From NCBI RefSeq assembly GCF_045679555.1, contig NC_092092.1, forward strand, positions 8,966,104 to 9,030,103: a stretch of DNA of 64,000 bases, read 5' to 3'. The stretch is from Salvelinus alpinus (Eukaryota; Chordata; Actinopteri; Salmoniformes; Salmonidae). This document shows, one piece after another, positions 37,263 to 49,660 of the stretch. Under the pieces are notes generated by a model. It was not told the origin of the DNA, searched no databases, and saw only the letters and a program-made list of their open reading frames with translations. The position numbers and the translations under genes were made by a program. The first letter of the stretch is position 1. Every line of letters starts with the position of its first letter.

Positions 37263-37902
37263 GGAAATAAAAAAAGAACTAGACAATTCATTCATCATTT
37301 TAATTTCCAGATGCAACAGTAGATCAAGTCTTTACATTTATATAAATCATTTCCTGATCTGTCTCATAACATGAAATACTGACCTGCATAGACTTGATAA
37401 TAGACTACAAAGAGAGAATACTTGTGAACTGATTACAGTGGCAGTTTCATATTTCAATCCAGTCAGAATAAATAAACAATTAGATGAGATAAACCTTCTG
37501 GTTTTAGTAGACTGTTGCAGGCAGCGTTAGACCAGGCAGTGTTCGTGGACAAATCCTGCACATAAACCAAATAATCTGTTGAGGCATAGGATAACGAGCA
37601 GCAGTAGTTACAATGTTTATGTTTTCCTCACTGATAATTTGGACCTATCAGGATTGGGCGAAGGCGGTGCTTAAATTTCACTGCTTTGGCTGAGAGTTTC
37701 CTTTTGCAAAGGATGGAGACATCGCAAACCCAGACTCTCAATTTGAAACACATGGACCCAGAAATAAATCATGCAGCTGACCAAATTACGCAAGATTTTA
37801 GTTCTGGGTTAACAAAGATTAAACTCACCAAAAAATTCTAGAGCAAACAGAGCACATTTAGACCCTATTGCCAGAGGTTTACATGAAGGTGACTCTTCAG
37901 CG

Positions 37903-40900
37903 TCACCTGGCTTGACCGAGAGACAGAAGGAGAGAGAGGAGAGACAAGAAGAGCAGGACCAGGGATGAGTGGGCCAGAGTTACCCCACTGGTAGTTGCAC
38001 TGACAGTTGTGCTGTTGGCAGTGTTGTTGTTATTGACGGGGGTTCTGGCTGTGACGGGTGAAGGGAACGTGCCCACAGTGGTCTGAAGGAAGCTCTGGAA
38101 GCGAGCGGCTTTGGTGAAGACCTGGATGTTGGAGGAGCGAGGACTCTGGCTCCATCGTGTTTTGCTGGAGCTGGTCTTGTTGCTGCTGTTGACAGTCAAC
38201 ACAGCAGCTTGGTACCATGCATCACCCTGCTTACACATGAGAGGACCACCCCCTTCACCCTGTGGGGAGAGAGAAGAATGAACACACGGGGGGAGAGGTC
38301 AGCATTGTCATGTCAGATAGACAGCCAGACTGGTTGCCTACCAAGCTACTGGAAGATCATTATGAAACTTGGGACTTAGGTGGATCTAAATGTCCTACCA
38401 TCAGGCAGGCTCTGCTGACGTCAATACTGGAGATACCAAAGTCAAATAGATCACATCCCAACAGTTGCAGAGCTATCCTCAATAGCTAAACAGACATAAT
38501 GCAACCATCCTTGCTGTACACCAGTTGACACTTCTGAGTCGACATTTGAAACCCGTTATTGTGCGTTTGCTTTGTTTGTCGGACCCATCTGTACCTGTCG
38601 AAGGTCCAAGGCAGCAGTGCAGATGTTATCAGAGGAGCCAGAGCTCCCACAATCCACCACAGAGGTCTGGTACTGCTCCAAGTTCTGTTCAGCTAAGGAA
38701 CGACACAGAATAGAGAAATAGAGGACGAAAATCACAAGTTGACCAAACAGAAAGAACACATTTATTTTATCAGGTAAGTTGACTGAGAACACATTCTCAT
38801 CTACAGCAATGCCCTGGGGAATAGTTACAGGGGAGAGAGGATGAATGAGCCAATTGGAAGCTGGGGATGATTAGGTGGCCATGATGGTCAGATTGCGAAT
38901 TTAGTGAGGACATCAGGGTTAACAACCCTACTATTACGATAGGTGCCATGGGATCTTTAGTGACCACAGAGAGTCAGGACACTTGTTTAAAGTCCCGCCC
39001 TACACACGGCAATGTCCCGAATCACTGCCCTGGGGCATTGGGATATTATTTTCTTATGACCAGAGGAAAGAGTGCCTCCTACTGGCCCTCCAACACCAAT
39101 TCCAGCAGCATCTGGTCTCCCATCCAGGACCAACCCTGCTTAGTTTCAGAGGTGTAACAGTATAACTTTATGTCGTCCCCTCGCCCCGACACGGGCGCGA
39201 ACCAGGGACCCTCTGCACACATCAACAACTGACACCCACGAAGCGTCGTTACCCATCGCTCCACAAAAGCCGCGGCCCTTGCAGAGCAAGGGGCAACACT
39301 ACATCTAGGTTTCAGAGCAAGTGACGTAACTGATTGAAACGCTACTAGCGCGTACCCGCTAACTAGCTAGCCATTTCACATCCGTTACACTCACCCCCCT
39401 TTCAACCTCCTCCTTTTCCGCAGCAACCAGTGATCCGGGTCAACAGCATCAATGTAACAGTATAACTTTAAACCGTCCCCTCACCCCGACACGGGCGCGA
39501 ACCAGGGACCCTCTGCACACATCAACAACAGTCACCCACGAAGCGTCGTTACCCATCGCTCCACAAAAGCCACGGCCCTTGCAGAGCAAGGGGCAACACT
39601 ACATCTAGGTTTCAGAGCAAGTGACGTAACTGATTGAAACGCTACTAGCGCGTACCCGCTAACTAGCTAGCCATTTCACATCCGTTACAGAGGCATGCCA
39701 GAAGTGTTAGTCTGTTCCAGTATTACACACTGACTCACCTCCACCCTGGCCCCTGCCCCAGCCAGCCACCCAGCACTGAGTCCCTATGCTGAAGGTGCTG
39801 CTTCCCTGGTCCACACAGATGGGCTGGATGTAGTCAGACAACGTGGGTTGGCTGGCCAGTCTGAGGATTGCCACGTTGTTGGCCGTCAAGTTGCTCATGG
39901 TGATGTTGATGACTTTAAGGGTTACCTCGTTGGGGTTGGAGCCGTTCTGCTTCAGACGACCCATGATCACGGTCCACTGAGAGGCGTCGGACTGACTGGG
40001 AGGTGGGAATAGTGAAGTTGGGGAACTTTAGCTTGGCATTACCGATACCTTCTATGTAACAGGTCCTTGTTTCAACTTGAGCACCAAGACACCAAGTGAT
40101 GGAGATCTGACCATATGCATCTGACCAACTCACCCGTTTACATACAAGTGGAGTGTGTTACCTGGAGAAGCACCCAGCATCGCTCATGACATAGTCCTCT
40201 GCCACCATTGTGCCCCCGCAGACGTGTGTTCCGTTTGTCTGTAGACTGGCTATCCAGGGCCAGGATCCCCCTGAGGCCAAGCCCCCACCAGTAAGGGAGT
40301 TCAAAGAGGCACTGCCGCACACCACGGCTGCAGAAACAGGGAGAGAAGCACTACAGAAATCAGGACTGACTTTTGGCTGAGTGTAGATTTAAAGAGAGGG
40401 ATAAACACTAACGTTTGGATGTGGTCAAATGGAGAGTTACAGATACGTTGGCTATAGCTACAACAGGAGTAACAGATGGGTGTGGCTACAAGAGGAGGCA
40501 GCAATTTGTGTGTTTCACAGAGGGAAATAAATCCACTTACGTTCAGGAGTGGTTTTAGGGACAGTTGTGGTGGTGGCTGGGGTTGGAAGACCAGTACAGG
40601 AGACACTGAGGTCAGAATCAGTCCCACTGGAGGAGAAGGTGACGTAGCCTGGCTGGTCACTGGTGATCTGGGTGTTGATCCAGGTCTGGTACTGAGACAC
40701 CCTTGCGTACACTCCTGGGAGATTTGCCTGGGCACACCCGTTGCCGAAACTCACAACGCCAGACTGGATCCAGCGAATACCCTGTTTGCTCACCATTGGA
40801 CCTCCTGAGTCCCCCTATGCATTGACAGATTTACAGTCACTGAGATTAGATTTTCTTATGAAACATAATGGGTCAGTTTTTCAGACACCAATTAAAACAA

Positions 40901-43900
40901 GTTTTGGACTAAAAAGCACTTTTAATGGATAATCTCTATTTAAAGTGCTTTTCAATTTAGGACTAGGCTAGGTATAATCTGGGTCTGAGAAACCAGACAC
41001 AGATTATGAATGTGTCATTAGCCCACATTGTAATAAACAAAGAAGATAACCAAGAGATTTTACCTGACAGGAATCCTTTCCTCCTGCTGATAGACCAGCA
41101 CAGATCATGTTATCAGTGATAGAACCAACTCCATTGTTACAGTTACACTGCCTGTTCCCCACTACTGGCACATCCACTTCCTGTAGGGTCTGTGGTGAGG
41201 GCAGGGACACTGAGGAGAGACAACAGTTTAGCCTGCTCCCAGACAGGCTAAACAACTTTTTTGCCCGCTTTGAGGACAATACAGTGCCACTGACACGGCC
41301 CCCTACCAAAACCTGCGGGCTCTCCTTCACTGCAGCCGAGGTGAGTAAAACATTTAAACGTGTTAACCCTCGCAAGGCTGCAGGCCCAGACGGCATTCCC
41401 AGCCGCGTCCTCAGAGCATGCGCAGACCAGCTGGCTGGTGTGTTTACGGACATATTCAATCAATCCTTATCCCAGTCTGCTGTTCCCACATGCTTCAAGA
41501 GGGCCACCATTGTTCCTGTTCCCAAGAAAGCTAAGGTAACTGAGCTAAACGACTACCGCCCCGTAGCACTCACTTCCGTCATCATGAAGTGCTTTGAGAG
41601 ACTAGTCAAGGACCATATCACCTCCACCCTACCGGACACCCTAGACCCACTCCAATTTGCTTACCGACCCAATAGGTCCACAGACGACGCAATCGCAACC
41701 ACACTGCACACTGCCCTAACCCATCTGGACAAGAGGAATACCCATGTGAGAATGCTGTTCATCGATTACAGCTCAGCATTTAACACCATAGTACCCTCCA
41801 AACTCGTCATCAAGCTCGAGACCCTGGGTCTCGACCCCGCCCTGTGCAACTGGGTCCTGGACTTCCTGACGGGCCGCCCCCAGGTGGTGAGGGTAGGTAA
41901 CAACATCTCCACCCCGCTGATCCTCAACACTGGGGCCCCACAAGGGTGCGTTCTGAGCCCTCTCCTGTACTCCCTGTTCACCCACGACTGCGTGGCCATG
42001 CACGCCTCCAACTCAATCATCAAGTTTGCGGATGACACTACAGTGGTAGGCTTGATCACCAACAACGACGAGACGGCCTACAGGGAGGAGGTGAGGGCCC
42101 TCGGAGTGTGGTGTCAGGAAAATAACCTCATACTCAACGTCAACAAAACAAAGGAGATGATTGTGGACTTCAGGAAACAGCAGAGGGAGCACCCCCCTAT
42201 CCACATCGACGGGTCAGTAGTGGAGAAGGTGGAAAGTTTTAAGTTCCTCGGTGTTCACATCACGGACAAACTGAATTGGTCCACCCACACAGACAGCGTT
42301 GTGAAGAAGGCGCAGCAGCGCCTCTTCAACCTCAGGAGGCTGAAGAAATTCGGCTTGTCACCAAAAGCACTCACAAACTTCTACAGATGCACAATCGAGA
42401 GCATCCTGTCGGGCTGTATCACCGCCTGGTACGGCAACTGCTCCGCCCACAACCGTAAGGCTCTCCAGAGGGTAGTGAGGTCTGCAGAACGCATCACCAG
42501 GGGCAAACTACCTGCCCTCCAGGACACCTACACCACCCGATGTCACAGGAAGGCCATAAAGATCATCAAGGACAACAACCACCCAAGCCACTGCCTGTTC
42601 ACCCCGCTATCATCCAGAAGGCGAGGTCAGTACAGGTGCATCAAAGCAGGGACCGAGAGACTGAAAAACAGCTTCTATCTCAAGGCCATCAGACTGTTAA
42701 ACAGCCACCACTAACATTTAGCGGCCGCTGCCAACATACTGACTCAACTCCAGCCACTTTAAAAATGGGAATTGATGGAAATTATGTAAAAATGTACCAC
42801 TAGCCACTTAAGCAATGCCACTTAATACAATGTTTACATACCCTACATTACCCATCTCATATGTATATATACTGTACTCTATATCATCTACTGCATCTTG
42901 CCATCTTTATGCAATACATGTACCACTAGCCACTTTAAACTATGCCACTTTATGTTTACATACCCTACAGTACTCATCTCATATGTATATACCGTACTCT
43001 ATACCATCTACTGCATCTGCCATGCCGTTCTGTACCACCACTCATTCATATATCTTTATGTACATATTCTTTATCCCTTTACACTTGTGTGTGTGTGTAA
43101 GGTAGTAGTGTGGAATTGTTAGGTTAGATTACTGTTGGTTATTACTGCATTGTCGGAACTAGAAGCACAAGCATTTCGCTACACTCGCATTAACATCTGC
43201 TAACCATGTGTATGTGACTAATAAAATTTGATTTGATTTGATTTGAGGTATTCCTCAACATACATAATACCTATCAGAATTATGATCCATCATCAGCAGC
43301 ACTTAAATCAAGCTACAGCACTCACCTTCACTGTGGATGCTGCCCCAGCCGGTGACCCAGCTAGTAGCCCCAGCATGGAAGGAGCTGCCTGGTGCAGCTA
43401 GGCAGACTGGCCGAATGAAGTTTGTAAAAGTCACAGTGGAGGAGAGCTTCAGCAGACACATGTCATTGTCACTGGTACTTCTGGTGTAGTTGGGGTGGCA
43501 GATAATCTGAGTGACTGTCCGGGTCACCTCGTTGGGGTTGGAGCCCTCCTGGCTCAGACGACCCACGTAGACTACCACATTTAATGTACTGGTACTGCGA
43601 GAGTAAATATATAAAAATGTAACAGTATTGTTTTTAAAAGAGTGGAACTGTTAAGTTTGGTGTTCGGATTAAATGTTTCCCACAATCCTACAAATCCTTA
43701 CCTGGAAAAGCAGTGAGCAGCAGTCAATACCCACTCTTTGTTGATGAGGGATCCCCCACAAAAATGGCTGCCTAATCTGTGAAGACTGGCCTGCCATGGC
43801 CAACTCCCTGCAGGAGCATCCTGACCCCCCACGATCCTAGTGTTAAGAGGAGGGGTTCCGCACACTAACAGAGATAGAGAATGATGGGTTATTTGGAAGG

Positions 43901-46900
43901 TTTTTGTTGAATAGGTCACATTGGTGTAACAGTGCATTATAAAAGGTTTTAATCATGTTTAGAGAATATCTGTAAGTGGTGAAAAGGACTTACCATTCAG
44001 CTGTGAATGAGAGCCTGAAATACAAGACAGAAAGAAAAGGAAATTCCTTCATCCTTAACAAAGGTGTCATCCCTTACTCTCTGTATCCAAACCCTGGCAT
44101 TTTCACTGGGTACACTTGGTTCTATCTCGAACCTAAAAGGATTTCTTAGCCTGTCCCCATGGCAACACTCTTTGAAGAACCCTTTTGGGTTCCAGGTAGA
44201 ACCCTTTCCACAGACAGTTCTATATGGTACCCAAGAGGGTTCTCTGTGGAACCTAAAAGGGTTCTTCAAAGGGTCTGCCATGGGGACAGCCAAAGAACCC
44301 TTTTGGAACTCTTGTTTTCTAAGACTGTACAAACTGTCCCATACTGATCAGAGTGAACATACCGACTGACGTCAGCATAAGTACCAATTGTTATAACACA
44401 CTGATTGTTAAACCTCTTAAGGATCATACCCAAATCTAACTGCCTGTAGCTCAGGACCTGAAGATGGCGGCGGAAGAAATGGCAGCCGTTTTACAGGCGA
44501 CAAACCAACTGTGCTATTATGTGGTTTTTTTCTCATATTATTTGTTAATTATTTTGTACATCATGTTTCTCCCACCGTATCTTACGGCAAAAAAGAGCTT
44601 CTGGATGTCAGGACAGCGATCCCTCACCTCGGATTAGACTAAGATTTTTTCTTCAACAAGCAGGACGCACAGGATGTACTTCAGACGCTCGACAAGGCCA
44701 AAATCCCTGTCATAGCCTGACTAACCAGTAACCCCACACATTGGCAACCCGGACTATTTGCATTGTGTCCCGCCAACCCTCTTTTACGCTGCTGCTACTC
44801 TCTGTTTATCATCTATGCATAGTCACTTTAACTGTACCTACATGTACATAATACCTCAATTAGCCCAACTAACCGGTTCCCCCACACATTGACTCTGTAG
44901 CTGTACCACCTGTATATGGCCTCGCTACTGTTATTTTCACTGTCATTTTACAGCTTTTTATTTTATTTCTTTACTTATCTATTGTTTACCAAATACCCAT
45001 TTTGTATTAAAAATTACACTGCTTGTTAGGACTTGTAAGTAAATATTTCACGTTGTACTCAACCTGTTGTATTCGGCGCACGTGACAAATAAACTTTGAT
45101 TTGAAGCAAGGATATGCATATTCTTGATACCATTTGAAAGCTAACATTGAGGTTTGTGGGAATCTAGGAGAATATAACACATTAGATCTGGTAAAAGATA
45201 ATACAAAGAAAATAACATGCATTTTTTTATCATCTTTGAAATGCAAGAGAAAGGCCACAATGTATTATTGCAGTTTTGGCACAATTTTGATTTTGGCCAC
45301 TAGATGGCAGCAGTGTATGTGCACAATGTTCTACACTGATTCAATGAACCATTGCATTACTGTTTCAAAATGTTGTATCAAGACTGCCTAAATGTGCCTA
45401 ATTGGTTTATTGATACGTTTTCAAGTACATAACTGTGCACTCTCCTCAAACAATAGCATGGTATTCTGTCCATATCAGATATGTCCGTGTCCTGGGAAAT
45501 TTTCTTGTTACTTACAACGTCATGCTAATCACATTAGCGCACGTTAGCTCAACCGTCCCTTGGGGGGGACACCAATCCCGTAGAGGTTTTCTTACCGTAT
45601 GTTCCCAGTCAAAACAGTTTGCACATATACTATGACGTTTTTGTTTTGGTCTTAGGCAGTTTTTTTCCGGCTGTTCGTGCACACCAAAAAATGATTGAGG
45701 CAAGTCGAAGTTCGGTAGTTGAAGTCTACGCCCTTTTGTCGGTGACTGGTCAAACGTACTACTCCTAGTAGGAGTGGAAACATCAACCCACTGGGCACAG
45801 ACGTCAGTTCAATGTCTAGTTTGGATTTACTTTGGTTGAATTGTCAACTAACGTGAATACAACGTGAAATCAACAAAAACATCACCATGTCATTGGATTA
45901 AGGTTAAAAGTTGGGTGAAAGAAAATATGATGTTTACTTTTTTACATTGATCAACATCACTTTGACTGTCTGGGTTGAAATGACGTGAAAACAATGTTGA
46001 TTCAACCAGTTTTTGCCCAGTGGGAAGTGTTTGCTGTCATTTAATGAGAAATGACTAGTTTTCATGCACATTTTTTCACATGAGAAATACTGCACCAAAC
46101 ATCTTAGCTAGATGTTGAACTGCTTGGCTAAGACCTCCTCGGCTCCAATTTACTCAACACTTTTGAAAACGCATAGGCCTACCTGTAAACTATAATCCAG
46201 AATCTAGATGTATCAGTGTGACTTGTTACCTTTCTTATTTCCTCAATGTCATCAATTAGTATTTCTGCTTCACACAATACTTTTGAAAACACATACCTGT
46301 CCACCTGCACACATGTGGCTTATTAACTTGAAGAACTTGAAAGTTGAGTCTGCTAGGTATGCTTTCCCATCACCAAGTACTTATAGGACAACAGACACAA
46401 GAAACATATCTTCCTACCCAGTGACTCATACATTTCTCAGAAATCGCTCAAACGTTTCCTGGTTGCAAGAATTCTTATAGTTCACCTTATTTCAGTTTAT
46501 TTGACAAAACAAGCAGTCATTGTGTACAGAATCATTGCACAATCTAAACCGGTGTGAATAACTTTTCCATAAGCCAAAATATTGTATTTTCAGCGGTTTG
46601 AAGTTGGTGTATAAACCCGAAAGTAAAAGACTCAAAAACGCTTCTTAGACTTACTTTCAAAGAGAATGAGATATCTGTAACTCACATTTCTATGTGAATT
46701 TGGGTGTGTCGCCCAAAAAGTTACATATTGCAGTGTTAAATCGATTTGAGTTCAGTTTATTCATTCAGTCCAAATGTCTTTATATACAAACTGAAATAAA
46801 CTTAGTAGCGAACTTCTTTAAACCAGGTGAGTATAAATGAAGAACGCTGTAGGATAAAGACAGCGATAAATTGAGAATTGTACTACTTACATTTTGGTGA

Positions 46901-46951
46901 CAGGAATGTCACCATTATGGTCACCACACAAAGAGTCCTGAGGAAGGCCAT
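37903..46951 (-). CDS. tandem serine protease/pseudoprotease, GPI-anchor type (copy A, 603 aa)
   Basis: Ten exons on the minus strand: 46,891-46,951; 43,994-44,014; 43,702-43,864; 43,326-43,594; 41,064-41,209; 40,541-40,814; 40,162-40,327; 39,739-39,995; 38,595-38,692; 37,903-38,259. All junctions are GT-AG and phases agree; the total is 1,812 nt. The signal peptide starts [17 protein letters not shown]. Domain 1 is a prostasin-like trypsin fold: cleavage site TR|IVGG, His78 in TAAHC, Asp126 in DNDMCLL, Asp in KDSCQ for Arg/Lys specificity, and Ser223 in GDSGGP. A short Thr/Pro linker (about residues 300-311) leads to domain 2, which has SDAGC, ANNVA and GEGGGP in place of the triad motifs and lacks an activation site. 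A hydrophobic C-terminus suggests GPI anchoring at the cell surface. A LINE in intron 4 ends 17 bp from the exon 5 acceptor, so correct splicing is uncertain. The exact orthologue is unknown; polyserase and prostasin/testisin-type proteins are the nearest relatives in architecture. Confidence 0.85.
39153..39689 (-). mobile_element. TRIM-like or dimeric tRNA-related element in protease A intron 8
   Basis: Direct repeats at 39,153-39,389 and 39,453-39,689 (237 bp each, TGTAAC...GTTACA) surround a 63-bp spacer, exactly as at 11,989-12,521. GAGG occurs immediately on both sides (39,149-39,152 and 39,690-39,693). The homologous site in copy B (near 57,890) has TTAGTTTGAGGCATGCC with no insert, so the whole dimer entered as one unit. 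It lies 49 bp from the exon 8 donor. Confidence 0.88.
41227..43247 (+). mobile_element. 5'-truncated L2/RSg-type LINE in protease A intron 4
   Basis: A plus-strand LINE, antisense to the host gene, runs from within ORF2 to an (ATTTG)n tail at 43,225-43,247. Copy B has the uninterrupted sequence GACAACAGGTATTCCTC at the corresponding point (59,708-59,724), which fixes the boundaries. No long target duplication is visible. It is nearly identical to the minus-strand LINE at 1.6-4.7 kb and is truncated further in. Confidence 0.95.
41228..42714 (+). pseudogene. LINE ORF2 fragment (reverse transcriptase and C-terminal region)
   Basis: Starts inside ORF2 ([16 protein letters not shown]) and runs about 495 codons to TAA. 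The reverse transcriptase motifs are intact, including [19 protein letters not shown] and KFADD. The endonuclease domain is missing, so the copy cannot move on its own. It is a 5'-truncated remnant rather than a host gene; the open frame upstream of 41,228 is host exon 5 read on the wrong strand. Confidence 0.92.
44083..44335. mobile_element. AGAACCCTTTTGG palindromic repeat (intron 1, copy A)
   Basis: Repeated inverted GAACCCTTTTGGGTTCC and AACCTAAAAGGGTTCTTC segments form a palindrome typical of a salmonid MITE-like family. The same element lies at 60,567-60,795 in copy B, so it predates the duplication. Confidence 0.78.
44464..45103 (+). mobile_element. internally deleted LINE (5' end fused to 3' UTR), copy A
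   Basis: Starts with ATGGCGGCGGAAGAAATGGC, a LINE 5'-end type sequence. It continues through a short ORF2 N-terminal part ([16 protein letters not shown]), then jumps near 44,720 to the 3' UTR and ends in ACAAATAAACTTTGATTTG. Endonuclease and reverse transcriptase are missing. The 3' UTR contains a single copy of the segment that is amplified at 13.2-21.7 kb. It interrupts an older repeat (CAGGACCTGAAG / AAGCAAGGATATGC). Confidence 0.82.
45787..46024. mobile_element. MITE with CCCACTGGGCA terminal inverted repeats, copy A
   Basis: Left end CCCACTGGGCACAGACGTCA, right end TTTTTGCCCAGTGGG. It is a widespread teleost non-autonomous DNA transposon. It is also present at 62,251-62,485 in copy B. 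Confidence 0.85.
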
Positions 46952-47554
46952 GCTTTCTTGTTGGTACCCTGGACTCAATCTTCCTTCCTAAGCAACCCTC
47001 TCTTCTGTTGTCTTTTCTCAGCTCCTCCCTTCCACACACCACATTACCTGCTAGACACACACGTGATACGTCCCTTACATACTTTTCCTTCAAAAAATGT
47101 TCCCCTCTGTCCACTTCCTTCAAAGCATGCATAACTAATGCTGTAATCTATGGTTAGCCCAAGCCTAGCTCTTTGGTATCCATTACAGAGTTATAATGTC
47201 CGCACTATTTTTATCACACCATTGCCAATTTAGAATAATTTTACTGTTATCATTTTAAAAGACTAATTTAGTTGTAATTTTACATCTGTATCTTATAAAT
47301 GTTATATGTAGATGTTAACAGTGCTATCTTTCATTGCCCGACAACAAAGCAATGCATGAAATTGTGAAGGATTGTCTGGAATTCTTTATGATCATGAGAC
47401 TAAAATCAACACACCTGATACTTACTGTGAGTTTTCCATGTCTAGGAGCACTGACTAAGTTTAGCCACCGAGGCCCAAGACAAGAACCTACCCTAAACCC
47501 TAATCCTAACCCTTACCTTAGAAGCCCCTAAAGTCGATGTCTGGGCCTTCATAA
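46952..47554. promoter_or_regulatory. upstream region of protease gene A
   Basis: Sequence ahead of the minus-strand start codon, conserved in copy B. It contains purine-rich AGGAAGTGG (ETS-like) and a CACGTG E-box near 47,061. No TATA box was recognised, and the transcription start is unknown. Confidence 0.4.
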
Positions 47555-47599
47555 TCTAATTAGCATAAACACCTGTTAGTTTAAACTAGACATATCTGG

Positions 47600-47965
47600 A
47601 TTTTTGCATTGGATGAGTCTCAATTCACAGCATCTGCCGATGCCGCACTTCCTCATCTGCTGTGGAAGGTGACAGAGCTAGAGCGGTGTTTGTCAGACCA
47701 TGAGACATCCCCAAAAATGGTCTTCTCACAAAATCGCCTGCAGCGTCGGAACGGTTTGCTCTGTGACCCCCACAAGCATCTTGGGACTAGTCTGAAGTTG
47801 GTACAGCCGATTTGCCAGCTTCAGTCTGTAGCGTCCGAACAGTTTGGGCTACACACTAATATGACCCCTCTGTGGAAAGGAGCACGCACAGGGCTTAGAC
47901 TGTTATGGGTTAACCGTTTTAAAGGTAAACTTCAATTGGGTGATGTCATAGTTGGGTTGTCCTAA
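47600..47965. repeat. interspersed repeat of unknown class
   Basis: Open for 118 codons on the + strand, but it resembles a dispersed salmonid repeat (CAGCATCTGCCGATGCCGCA, GCGTCGGAACGGTTTG). No protein domain was recognised and there is no splice context. Confidence 0.5.
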
Positions 47966-48506
47966 GCATACTACTCATCAAAAACCCAATGACAACACGG
48001 TGAAAAATGCCAGTCCGTAAACAGGATTTTTTTGAGTGGTATTTTTTCACGAAGATAATATGATAAAGTGATCTCTCTTCCTCCTGGGTTGTTTTGAAGA
48101 AAAAGGTGTGGCTGTTCTAAATAAATAAAGCTTTGTATCCTCATTCCTACTTAAGGCCAGGCACCACAGGCTAACAGGGATTTTTTCACCCTTACTGTCA
48201 TCTGACTGAAACTTTACCAGTTGAAAGTATACATAAATACAAGCTATTATTGTATTGCAAGTTTTATTTATTTTAAAATTAAAATATGCAAATGAGGCAA
48301 ACCATTCTTAAATGTGTGATAATTTGCATATTACGAGAATCTGTTTTTCAACACATTGCTTCAAGGAAGAATATTTTTCTTTTATTGTGATAAGACACTC
48401 AATGGTCAGACTTTTACAGAACAGTTTATCTAAATATTGTAATTTCATGGAATTATTTAAAAAACACTATTCACATGTATGACGGATGCAGATTTAGCAT
48501 ATATTT

Positions 48507-48645
48507 ACACAGCATAGTCTAGTGGTTAGAGTGTTCTGCCCCTGAACAAGGCAGTTAACCCACTGTTCATAGGTTGTCATTGAAAATAAGAATTTGTTCT
48601 TAACTGACTTGCCTAGTTAAATAAAGGTAAAATTAAAAAATTAAA
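48507..48645 (+). mobile_element. HpaI-type SINE, internally deleted
   Basis: ATAGTCTAGTGGTTAGAGTG (box A) is joined directly to TTCTGCCCCTGAACAAGGCA and the AAGAATTTGTTCTTAACTGA tail. The box-B region between them is missing. Confidence 0.82.
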
Positions 48646-49033
48646 ACGACATAAGATATCAAATTTAAAAAAGCCTCGGTAAAAGTCTGACAACAAAACC
48701 TGAGAACCTGTGTGTGGAATAATGGGAATGTATGTCCTTTGAAGACTGAAGGAAATGAATTGGCGCACCAGGAACATGTCATTTTGAGAAAATGGCCGAT
48801 AAAGATAGGCTAATGCAATTAAAATGTACTTTCCATAAATATGACCATTTATGTCACATTAATTAAACTCGTATTCAATTATCACTTCTAAACCGACAAA
48901 TACACATAAAATATACCTTTTATAAAAACATTAGCACGTTTAATACATTTGTTTCAAGCAATAGAGCATATGCTTTGAATACTGGTCTGTTGGGCAAATA
49001 TGTAGTTTTGGACAAATTCTCATATCACTTTGC

Positions 49034-49660
49034 TCAATTTGTCACATACAAGGATTTTGTATGGTTGTTGAAATGTGCAGAACATGAATCAGCTATGCCT
49101 GCCCCATATGTAAGGCCCTCTTTGAGTTGTTGCTGGTGACACTTTACTTTCTTGACTGTGTCATGGGACCTGCACCTACGCTTGACACACTCCATTGAAG
49201 CAGCATCAGCTCTCACAACTCCTCTCTGACTGCTCCAGTCTCACCAAAGTGCTGTCAATCCACAATTTGTTCATCACATTTGTTATAGCAGTGGCTCCAT
49301 CATTGAACGTGGCTACTGCCATACTGGCTGCTCCGTCAATGCGGCTTTTGCCCATGAAGACAGTTTTGGGGCATCGCGACCATATTACAGAGTTCAGACA
49401 CTCATTTGCATTCTGTGTTCCTCCGTGATACATTCTTTTGAGGACGTTATCATTTGACATCCTCAAATATACAGATACCATTTTCTCTAATAGATACCTC
49501 TATTAAAAAAATGTATGGCCTCCAAGGTTCTGGTGACAGGGTGGATTTTCACAATTCTGGCTCGCTGGTACCAGCACCAATGCACACACCTATCCCGTAG
49601 TTGGAATTGAATCCTCTCTTGTGCCATCGAAGGATACATTAGTGTCTATGATGACATCAT
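49034..49660 (-). pseudogene. Mutator-like (MULE) transposase remnant
   Basis: On the minus strand, 49,655-49,622 reads TNVSFDGT, the start of the Mutator-like catalytic core. The frame then shifts and soon stops. Separate frames follow: HGGTQNANECLNSVIWSRCP (near 49,420-49,360) and EGLTYGAG (near 49,115), which are C-terminal hallmarks. The middle of the domain is deleted and the pieces are in different frames. The acidic repeat array at 49,655-50,492 sits in frame directly before the VSFDGT motif. Confidence 0.65.

Larger units (their letters stand above)
37201..47554. repeat. segmental tandem duplication, copy A
   Basis: Colinear, highly similar sequence recurs at 55,971-64,000 in the same orientation. 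The left breakpoint is sharp: CTGCACTACAA is shared, and sequences diverge immediately to its left. It lies just past the 3' end of the protease gene. Copy A differs mainly by a LINE (41.2-43.2 kb), the direct-repeat element in intron 8, and small indels. The start-to-start distance is 18,770 bp. Confidence 0.95.

Noticed and set aside
44083-44335. Coding exon in the GAACCC region
   Set aside because: It is a palindromic repeat present in both duplicated introns and widespread in form.
47609-47965. Possible 118-codon gene
   Set aside because: It looks like a dispersed repeat, has no domain, and lacks any splice or promoter context.
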